NCBI GenBank assembly: GCA_019671005.1
Contig: CM033726.1
Span: 17,543,608 to 17,607,607, forward strand
From: Hibiscus mutabilis
Taxonomy: Eukaryota; Streptophyta; Magnoliopsida; Malvales; Malvaceae
Reading direction: 5' to 3'
Length of the DNA: 64,000 nt
The position numbers and the translations under genes were made by a program. Below are positions 56,302 through 64,000 of the stretch, one piece after another (the first letter of the stretch is position 1; each line of letters begins with the position of its first letter). Under the pieces are notes generated by a model, which saw nothing but the letters and a program-made list of their open reading frames with translations, made no database searches and was not told the origin of the DNA.

Positions 56302-58254
56302 GTGTCAGAAATCAAATATCCTTTGTTGTGGGTATTTCAACAACTATGCATGGCCCATGTGATCGACAAAGGCATGGTAATAAGGCAGAAGGGATGTGAA
56401 GTGTATTGCGAATTCCATCAGGAAGAAGGGCATGACATCCAAAAGTGCGACGAGTTCAAGAGATTGGTACAACAATTGATGGATGAAAAGCAAATAGAAT
56501 TCTTCGAAGAGCCCACGGGAAAGAAGGGGTCGGACGTACATATGAAGGATAGCCCCAACGCTAAATATGGTAGGGATAGACCTTTTATCATCTCTTCCAG
56601 GCCAGGGAATGCAGGTGCCTCCCAAGGAGAAACCACTAAGATAAATCCCAAGATCATCATTTCAGCACCATCCCCGTTCCCATTCAAGGATATGCGGCAA
56701 ACTCCCTGGAACTATGCTATAAATGTGACCATGCCAGAACAGCCAGAATATGGTCAGGTAAAAGAGCCTACGCTAAAAGACGAACAAAGCCAGAGCAATG
56801 TGAATGTTGGTGAGGTGGGCCATTTCACGAGGAGCGGCATATGTTATTCCTCTAAGGCTTTGAGAGCAGCTGAAGCGGTCAAAGATAAGGGAAAGAATAC
56901 AGCGGTTAGCCCCACGCAGATATTCAGTGAAGAACCTCCCCCAAAGATGAATGAGCCGGTAACTGAGGACCAGGCCAAAGAATTTCTGAAGTTCTTGAGA
57001 CATAGCAAGTACAGCGTAGTGGAACAACTACGAAAGCAACCGGCTAGGATCAGAGTGCTGGAGTTGCTCTTCAGTTCAGAAAGACACCGTGAGGCACTAT
57101 TAAAAGTACTAAATCAAACTTTTGTGCCCCAGGATATTTCTGTGACAAATCTGGACAGGATAGTGGGGCATATCACTGCCTATAATCATATAACATTCAG
57201 TGATGATGAGATCCCCGAGGGAGGAATGGGGTCCACCAAAGCCCTTAACATCACAACCCACTGCAAAGGGTATGTAGTACCCGGGGTACTGATTGACAAC
57301 GGGTCAGCATTGAACGTGTTGCCTATGGTGACCTTGCAGAAACTACCAATAGATGGTTCTCACCTAAAGCCCTGTCACAATTCTGTAAGAGCCTTTGACG
57401 GTACACAAAGAGGAACAATGGGAAAAATTGAGGTGCCTCTATTGATTGGACCGACTGAGTATGTGATTGATTTTGTGGTAATGGACATAAAACCATCTTA
57501 CAGCTGCTTATTAGGAAGGCCATGGATCCACTCCGCAGGAGTTGTCCCCTCATCATTGCATCAGAAATTAAAATTTGTAGTCGAAGGCAAATTGGTCACA
57601 GTAGAGGCTGAGCAGGAAATTGTTGCTTCAGTGACATCAGATGCCCCCTATATTCAAAATGACGAGGATGCTGCAGAATGCTCTTTTCGAGCATTAGAGC
57701 TAGTGAATGCCACATTCGTCCCGGAGGGAAGTCGGATCCCCTATCCCAGGTTATCTAATTGTACCAAGATGACCGTCGCAGAAACTTTGGGCCGAGGAGC
57801 CAAAGTAGGAAGAGGGTTGGGGAAGAAATTACAAGGGAGCCTAAGAGCCAAAAGTATGATAACCAAGAAGGACCGTTTTGGGCTGGGTTACAAACCAAGT
57901 GTCCAACAGAGAAAAGAGGAATACAAGAGAAAAGAAGAGCAAAGAAAAACCAGATTTAAAGGAGAAGACATTCCGTGGAGACCAATGTCCTTCCCTAGTT
58001 TGAAAACCACTTTTGTCTCCGGAGGATTCTACCAACCAGGTCAAGAAGTTGAAGAGGCAATTAAGGAAAATGACGTACTCAACCAGGAGGAGATATTCAA
58101 TGAATCACTTGAAGGGATGTACATCAACATGATAGCTGGAAAGGGCCAAGGCAGCAAAATGTTGACCAACATCCGCCCTTGCCGTCCCGGGGAAACACTT
58201 GATAACTGGATCTGCATTGATCTACCTGTGGTTTTTAGGAATAGATCAGAGTAA
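56302..58254 (+). CDS. pol: Element E protease ORF with a G-patch-like domain
   Basis: A 650-codon frame. Residues about 33-55 hold a second knuckle-like CEFHQEEGHDIQKC. Residues 215-320 form a helical linker. The aspartic protease spans about 320-440, with catalytic LIDNGSALNVLP near 331 and the flap-side CLLGRPWIHSAG. Residues about 490-545 carry GRGAKVGRGLGKKLQG and GLGYKP, a G-patch-like glycine motif known after protease in Tat elements and in some retroviruses. The TAA at 58252-58254 overlaps a candidate intron donor. The start shown is the first ATG; upstream codons to about 56220 may belong to it. Confidence 0.85.
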   Translation: MSEIKYPLLWVFQQLCMAHVIDKGMVIRQKGCEVYCEFHQEEGHDIQKCDEFKRLVQQLMDEKQIEFFEEPTGKKGSDVHMKDSPNAKYGRDRPFIISSRPGNAGASQGETTKINPKIIISAPSPFPFKDMRQTPWNYAINVTMPEQPEYGQVKEPTLKDEQSQSNVNVGEVGHFTRSGICYSSKALRAAEAVKDKGKNTAVSPTQIFSEEPPPKMNEPVTEDQAKEFLKFLRHSKYSVVEQLRKQPARIRVLELLFSSERHREALLKVLNQTFVPQDISVTNLDRIVGHITAYNHITFSDDEIPEGGMGSTKALNITTHCKGYVVPGVLIDNGSALNVLPMVTLQKLPIDGSHLKPCHNSVRAFDGTQRGTMGKIEVPLLIGPTEYVIDFVVMDIKPSYSCLLGRPWIHSAGVVPSSLHQKLKFVVEGKLVTVEAEQEIVASVTSDAPYIQNDEDAAECSFRALELVNATFVPEGSRIPYPRLSNCTKMTVAETLGRGAKVGRGLGKKLQGSLRAKSMITKKDRFGLGYKPSVQQRKEEYKRKEEQRKTRFKGEDIPWRPMSFPSLKTTFVSGGFYQPGQEVEEAIKENDVLNQEEIFNESLEGMYINMIAGKGQGSKMLTNIRPCRPGETLDNWICIDLPVVFRNRSE

Positions 58255-58462
58255 TGCTCCAAATCAACCTTTTGTTTTTGCCCATAAACAATGGGGATCT
58301 TTTGTATAGGGCACCTATGATAACTTTTTTTGTTGAAATGAAAATATCCCCGCTTTCCTGAATGACCAACATTTCATTTATTTCATTCATGCATTCTTCA
58401 TGTTCATTCACTTCATATAAAGCCATCCTCTTCCCAATACAATTCATTCTCATTTAATTCAG
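58251..58462 (+). other. Candidate spliceable intron between protease and RT of E
   Basis: A GT donor at 58251 (context AGA/GTAATG) and a TTTAATTCAG acceptor at 58461-58462 bound 212 bases. The sequence between is AT-rich with a pyrimidine-rich 3' end. Removing it would delete the protease stop and keep the reading frame into the RT ORF (phase 2). Ogre elements are known to splice an intron at this place. The donor is not a perfect consensus and nearby GT sites exist. Confidence 0.65.
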
Positions 58463-59500
58463 GTCGCTCATGATTGACTATATGAATGATACCGGATCCA
58501 ATCCCGGAGTGAATTTTGAATGCCTTGAGATCTCAGAGGGAATTGAGGAAGAAGATGATGAGATAGAATGTGAGGTCCCGGTAGAGTTGAAGAGAATGGT
58601 TGCCAACGAAGAAAGGCATATCATGCCCCACCAAGAAGAAACAGAAGTTGTAAACTTGGGGACTGAAGAAGAGAGAAAAGAAGTAAAAATAGGGACGACG
58701 TTTTCCTCGAAAACCAAGCACGAACTGATAACCCTACTTCAGGAATTTAAGGATGTTTTCGCCTGGACCTATCAAGATATGCCAGGATTGAATACTGACA
58801 TAGTGGTGCACAAATTGCCAACAAAGCCGAAGTGCAAGCCAATACAGCAAAACTTCGGAGAATGAGACCAGACATGTTATTAAAAATCAGAGAAGAGGTA
58901 AAAAAACAGTTTGATGCTGGTTTCTTGGAGGTAGCCAAATACCCCGAATGGGTTGCAAACATCGTACCAGTACCAAAGAAGGACGAGAAAGTTCGTATGT
59001 GTGTAGATTATAGAGATGTAAATCGAGCCAGCCCTAAAGAAAACTTCCCCTTACCACATATTGACACGCTGGTTGACAACACCGCAGGACATTCATGGTT
59101 TTTATTCATGGATGGCTTTTCAGGGTACAACCAGATAAAGATGGACTCTAACGACATGGAGACAACTACGTTCATAACCATGTGGGGCACTTTTTGTTAT
59201 TGGGTGATGCCTTTTGGGCTCAAGAATGCAGGGGCAACGTACCAAAGAGCAATGGTGACTCTTTTCCATGACATGATGCACAAAGAAATAGAAGTATACG
59301 TGGACGACATGATTGCCAAGTCCCGAACAGAGGAGGAGCACCTACAGAACTTGAGAAAACTATTCCAAAGACTACGAAAATACCAGCTGAGGCTTAATCC
59401 TGCCAAGTGTACCTTCACCGTTACTTCTGGAAAACTCTTAGGGTTCGTGGTAAGCCGAAGAGGGATTGAGATCGATCCAAATAAAGTGAAAGTCATCTAG
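58463..59500 (+). pseudogene. pol: Element E reverse transcriptase
   Basis: From 58470 an acidic linker leads to FKDVFAWTYQDMPG and HKLPTKPKCKPI. A one-base deletion in an A run near 58850 shifts frame. RT then reads in the frame 58832-59500: KKQFDAGFLEVAKYPEWVAN, VPKKDEKVRMCVDYRD, PHIDTLVDNT, FMDGFSGYNQI, MPFGLKNAGATYQRAM, the active site YVDDMIAKS (about 59298) and GFVVSRRGIEIDP. TAG at 59498-59500 stops it in the same frame as the next segment. Catalytic residues are present; the breaks prevent a full product. Confidence 0.9.
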
Positions 59501-60570
59501 GATCTCTCACCACCCCACACTCAGAAGGAAGTTCGCGGTTTCCTGGGGAGGTTGAATTATATCTCTCGTTTCATTTCCCAATTAACCAACCGATGTGACC
59601 CGGTCTTCAGACTTCTTAGAAAGAATAATCCTGGTGTGTGGGATGAAGAATGTCAAGGGGCCCTAGAAAAGATCAAAAGGTACTTGACAAATGCTCCGAT
59701 TTTAGTCGCGCCAGTACCAGATCGACCATTAATCCTCTACCTGACAGTCTTTGAGAATTCAATGGGATGCGTATTGGGGCAACACGATGAGTCAGGGAAA
59801 AGGGAGCAAGCCATCTATTACCTAAGCAGAAAGTTCAATGATTGCGAAACGCGGTACCCGCCAGTTCAGAAGCTGTGTTGTGCTCTAGTTTGGGCTACCA
59901 AGCGGATTAGGCAGTATATGTTGTACCATACTACTTGGTTGATATCCAAGCTAGACCCATTGAAGTTCTTAATGGAAGCGCCAGCACTAACGGGAAGGAT
60001 GGCCTGCTGGCAGATGCTCTTATCCGAATTCGATATTGTATACGTGAGCCAGAAAGCCGTAAAGGGGAGTACCGTAGCAGATTTCCTAGCTAGTCGTGCT
60101 TCGGACGACTATGAGGCGTTGAACTTTAATTTCTCGGATGAAGACTTGATGTGCATTACAACTGAGGAAGAGGTTTCAGATAAATCATGGAAGCTTTACT
60201 TCGATGGAGCCTCTAACGCCCTCGGATATGGGATAGGAGCCGTGCTAATTTCCCCTGAGAATGTCTATTATCCCTTCACCAGCAGATTAGAATTCTTCTG
60301 CACCAACAATATAGCTGAATACGAAGCCTGCGTCATGGGACTAAACTCAGCTATTGAAAGAAAGATTAAGGAACTTCAAGTATTCGGAGATTCATCCTTA
60401 GTAATTTACCAATTGCGTGGGGAATGGGAAACCAGGGACCCAAAGTTGGTCAAATATTATGAATTGATTCAAGAGCTCACCAAGGAGTTCGAAAGGGTCA
60501 GCTTCAATTACCTTCCCCGAGAAGAAAATCAGATGGCAAACGCCTTGACGACCCTGGCATCCGTGTTTAA
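59501..60570 (+). pseudogene. pol: Element E dual RNase H region
   Basis: First domain (59700-60080): LGRLNYISRFISQL, EQAIYYLSRKF, RYPPVQKLCCALVWA. The usual catalytic Asp strand reads LYLTVFENSMG without the Asp. Second domain (60180-60560): WKLYFDGASNALGYGIG, NNIAEYEACVMGL, VFGDSSLVIYQLRGEW, and an end MANALTTLAS where relatives have ADAL; here the fourth Asp is Asn. Having two RNase H domains, the first degenerate, is a known property of the Tat lineage. They remove the RNA strand during cDNA synthesis. Confidence 0.85.
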
Positions 60571-61914
60571 AACAAACATTGGGGCAGAAATGAAGCCCAT
60601 TAAGATGCAGACGTTTGAAAAGCATGCTCATTGTTGTAATGTGCAGGAAGAGATTGATGGAAACCCCTGGTACTATGACATCTTGCAATATGTCAAGCTT
60701 CGAAAGTATCCCGAAGGGGCAAATGACAATGACAGAAAAACACTCATAAAAATGGCAACAGGATATGTCCTAGATGGGGAGATCCTATATAAGAGAAGTC
60801 ATGATCAGACATTGTTGAGATGTGTGGATGCCCGAGAGGCGAAGGAGATTTTAGTCGAGGTACACGATGGGCTATGTGGAACGTACACCAACGGGCTGTC
60901 TATAGCCCGAAAAATTATGAGATATGGCTATTTCTGGTCGACCATGGAGGGAGATTGTATCAATTACGCCAGGAAATGCCACAAATGCCAAATTTATGCT
61001 GACAAGATTCACGCACCCCCATCGCCTTTACACACCATGAATTCTCCGTGGCCTTTTGCGGCGTGGGGCATGGACGTCATCGGGCAGATTCATCTGAAGG
61101 CTTCCAACAGACACCGTTTCATTTTGGTCGCTATAGACTATTTCACTAAATGGGTAGAGGCAGCATCTTACGCCAATATCACAAGGACTACAGTATGTAA
61201 GTTCCTAAAGAAGGAGATTATTTGTCGATACGGTTTGCCAGAAAGGGTCATCACCGACAACGCTTCCAATCTGAATAACAAAATGATGACGGACATGTGC
61301 AATCAATTCAAGATAACACACCATAATTCCATAGTCTATCGTCCTAAAATGAATGGGGCAGTGGAAGCAGCAAACAAGAACATAAAGAAGATCATAGCAA
61401 AGGCGACGGATACCTACAGGGATTGGCATGAGAAGCTGCCATTTTCCCTTTTCGCCTATAGGACGTCCATTCGCACATCAACAGGGGCAACACCCTACTC
61501 CTTGGTGTATGGTACCGAAGCAGTACTCCCCATTGAGGTAGAGATCCCGTCTCTCTGGGTCTTAAATGAAGTAAAATTAGAAGAATCTGAATGGGTGCAA
61601 GCCAGACTCGACCAGCTAAATCTCATTGAAGAAAAGAGACTAAAGGCCATTTGTCATGGTCAGATGTACCAAAAGCGGATGATGCGGGCATACAACAAAA
61701 AGGTGTGCCCAAGAGAATTCAGAGAGGGGGATCTGGTGCTCAGGAAAATCTTCCCGATTTAGAAAGATTCTCGAGGAAAATGGATGCCCAACTGGGAAGG
61801 GCCGTACGTGGTAAAAAAGGCCTTCTCAGGAGGAGCCCTAATCTTAACTGAAATGGATGGAGACGAGCTGAAAAGCCCTGTAAATTCTGATGCTGTTAAG
61901 AAATACTACGTTTG
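60571..61914 (+). pseudogene. pol: Element E integrase
   Basis: The frame continues from RNase H. The zinc finger spans 60830-61000 (EVHDGLCGTYTNG, CHKCQIYAD); the second His of the usual GTHANG is Tyr. The catalytic core has D in GMDVIGQI (61072), D in ITDNASNL (61256) and E in GAVEAANK (61360). The C-terminal half has FAYRTSIRTSTGATPYSLVYG and REFREGDLVLRK. An in-frame TAG at 61760-61762 is followed by the rest of the C-terminal domain (WEGPYVVKKAFSGGALIL) to a natural stop at 61912-61914. The DDE triad is intact but the product is truncated. Confidence 0.9.
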
Positions 61915-62939
61915 AAAAAAGAATAAAAAGAAAAAGAAAAAAAGGGAAAAAAGAAAAAAAAGAGAGAAAATAAAAAAGAAAAAGAAGAAAAGAACAAAAA
62001 TGGAGAGCTCAGGGCGAAAACCTGAAATAGGGCGTCTTGAAGCAAAGGGAGGACCCGAGTTGAAAACCCGTAAAGGCGGCTCAGATAAATTGAAAGGTTG
62101 GATATCCGAAGAGAAGGGTCATCCCCATGAACCTTGTGAAGAGGGAGCTTCAGGCAAAAGATTCTACGCCAGTTGACAGGATCATGTATCATTCATACCG
62201 AAGATAATCAGGGATCTTGTATTTCATATTTAGCTTTTCTTCTTCCTCATGTGTGTCATAACTCTCTCAAAGTATCCCAAACCCTTAATCGTAATAAAAT
62301 TGTGTTTTTGAGCATCCATTCCTTGCCTTCTTGTTAATTTCAGGCAAATAAGCTAACATAGGCTTATGGTAAACAAGAGATTTCTGAGCATTACTGTGAT
62401 CTAACCTTAAAGATGCATGTGATTAGAAAACGATGTTAACTTTGCCCTCTAGCTCCCTACATAACGGCCGTTGATAGGGAAGGCGGAAGGCTTCAAGCAA
62501 CAGGATAGGATGACCAATGGCGCACACCCTGCTTATTCAAAAGAAAGCATGCGAGATAACAAGAGAGATCTCCCAGGTGAAAACCCAGAAGGGCACCCCT
62601 TGGTAAAAAAACCTCTAAAGCGAAAACCCGAAAAGGCACTTTAGAACCCCAAGTCAGAAATTCAGAAAAAGAAAGGTTGGAATGGTTGAGCCCGACAGTG
62701 AAATGGGATATCGCCGCCAAAAAGGGGAGAAAGTGAACAACGTGAAGTCGAGATCGACTGAGGACTAAAGCAGGCCCACCAAGATATTGACACTCATGCA
62801 TCATGAATAGTTAGACATCACTAGGATTAGGAGCATGTCAATTCATTTGTCATAGCATTTTGTTTTATCTTAGACAGGTATCTATAGATTCAAAGAGACA
62901 TCGGTAGCCATCGTGGTGTGAATCCCAAATGTGAAGATG
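61915..62939 (+). other. Element E 3' UTR, proximal part
   Basis: A purine run (AAAGAAAAAGAAAAAAAGGG type) occupies 61915-61995. Four GAAAACC(C/T)GAAA-GGC-like motifs with short closing stems lie at 62012-62034, 62057-62082, 62576-62598 and 62618-62641. Near 62895-62930 a GGTAGCCATCGTGGTGTGAA segment resembles one unit of A's 127-bp array. No ORF. Confidence 0.7.
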
Positions 62940-64000
62940 AAGGTTCTACATACAAAAGGCCTATGTTTCCAAGCGTCTGCAGAGAGAGGTTCTATGTAGG
63001 AAGAATCCGCCGCTCCGAGGCTTCAGAAGCTGAAAGTTTTATATAGGAAGGACTTGCAACTCTAGGGTGAAGACTAGCAGTTCTATATAGGAAGAACTCC
63101 CAGTCGAAGGAATTCACCCATGACACAAGGTTTTATATAGGGAAAACCCATTGTGTTGAAAGCGAAGAGTCTTATATAGGAAGGACTCCAAGCTTTATTG
63201 TCTTAGAGTGAAAGATTCTATATAGGAAGAATCCGTAGATCTGAGATTTCAGAAGCTGAAAGTTTTATATAGGAAGGACTTGCAGCTCCAGGGTGAAGAC
63301 TAGCAGTTCTATATAGGAAGAACTTCCAGCCGAAGGAATTCACCCATGACACAAGGGTTTATATAGGGAAAACCCATTGTCTTGAAAGCGAAGAGTCTTA
63401 TATAGGAAGGACCCCAAGCTTTACTGTCTTAGAGTGAAAGATTCTATATAGGCAAAACCCGTAGCTCCGAGATTTCAGAAGCTGAAAGTTTTATATAGGA
63501 AGGACTTGCAGCTCCAGGGTGAAGACTAGCAGTTCTATATAGGAATAACTCCCAGCCGAAGGAATTCACCCATGACACAAGGTTTTATATAGGGAAAACC
63601 TATTGTGTTGAAAGCAAAGAGTCCCATATAGGAAGGGCTCTGAGATTTACTGTCTTAGAGTGAGAGGTTCTATATAGGAAGAACCCATAGCTCTGAGATT
63701 TCAGAAGCTAAAAGTTCTATGTAGGAAGGACTGACGGCTCCATGGTTTGAAGACTAGCAGTTCTATACAGGAAGAACTCCCAGTCGGAAGAATCCATCAA
63801 TGGCGCAAAAAGGTTTTATGTGAAAAAAACTAGCCGCGTTGAAGGCAAAGAGTTCTATATAGGAAGGACTCTGAGCCTTACCGTCTCAAGATGAAAAATT
63901 CTATATAGGAGGGACTCATAACTTGAGGCTTCATAGCGAAGGGTTCCATATAGGAAGAGCCTGTAGCTCCAAGATCGGAGGGGGAAGAAGTTATATAGAA
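62940..64000 (+). repeat. 226-bp higher-order tandem array of covarying hairpins in the E 3' UTR
   Basis: The word TTCTATA(T/C)AGGAA-GAAC recurs at 63081, 63307, 63533 and 63761, 226-228 bp apart. Each 226-bp unit has five subunits of about 45 bp, each with a near-constant ATATAGG(A/G) loop between inverted arms. Arm pairs differ: AGTTCT/AGAACT, GGTTTT/AAAACC, GAGTCTT/AAGGACTC, GATTCT/AGAATC, AAGTTTT/AGGACTT. The array continues past the window. Confidence 0.95.

Larger units (their letters stand above)
48582..64000 (+). mobile_element. Element E: Ogre/Tat-type retrotransposon, 5' LTR to 3' UTR
   Basis: A 2960-bp 5' LTR, an Ogre-type primer site, an extra ORF1, gag, protease with G-patch, a candidate intron, RT, two RNase H domains and integrase lie in the Ogre/Tat order. 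A 3' UTR of at least 2 kb with a tandem array runs to the window edge; the 3' LTR is outside. Coding regions are mostly readable, with single stops and a few frameshifts, so E is younger than A and B but looks inactive. Confidence 0.95.

Overview
This is angiosperm nuclear DNA made almost wholly of nested transposable elements, probably heterochromatic. The evidence is plant-specific LTR-retrotransposon lineages (Ogre/Tat, Athila, a Tekay/Del-like chromovirus, Ty1/copia), plant MITEs, Arabidopsis-type telomere-like TTTAGGG words and a candidate plant gene end with GT-AG introns. The species cannot be fixed. No tRNA, rRNA, CRISPR or intact host gene was seen. Layout of the nest: element A (Ogre/Tat-like, + strand) runs from its cut 5' LTR at position 1 to a truncated 3' LTR at 38569-40323. 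Inside A lies B (chromovirus, - strand, 4276-33525, LTRs about 3.4 kb). Inside B's right LTR lies C (Athila type, - strand, 13560-31249, 5-bp target duplication CTAGG). Inside C's right LTR lies D (short non-autonomous Athila relative, + strand, 24216-30282, duplication ATTAA). The insertion order A, B, C, D follows directly from the nesting. D is youngest by its near-identical LTRs. From 40.3 to 48.1 kb is an island of older debris: a Ty1/copia pol fragment (- strand) interrupted by an 802-bp foldback Mutator-like MITE with a perfect 9-bp target duplication, two more inverted-repeat elements, four alternately inverted blocks of degenerate telomere-like sequence, and the last exons of an unidentified host gene (- strand). 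That gene sequence is cut by an LTR fragment at 48096, which is itself cut by element E. Element E (Ogre/Tat, + strand, 48582 to beyond 64000) is the best preserved. It has a 2.96-kb 5' LTR, a primer-binding site, an extra ORF1 with a coiled coil upstream of gag, gag, protease followed by a G-patch-like segment, a candidate 212-bp intron whose removal keeps frame into RT, two RNase H domains, integrase, and a long 3' UTR ending in a tandem array. E carries several stops and frameshifts, so this copy looks non-functional. The most interesting signal is RNA-like structure in the non-coding parts of E. The 3' tandem array consists of about 45-bp hairpins arranged as 226-bp higher-order units. The stem sequences change from unit to unit while pairing is mostly kept, including an A-U, G.U and G-C series at one position. 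The 5' leader holds a second pair of covarying hairpins. The Athila-type elements C and D carry two other structured families: a dispersed TTGCC-NN-GGCAA palindrome and four-copy CTAGAG...CTCTAG hairpins just before the polypurine tract.
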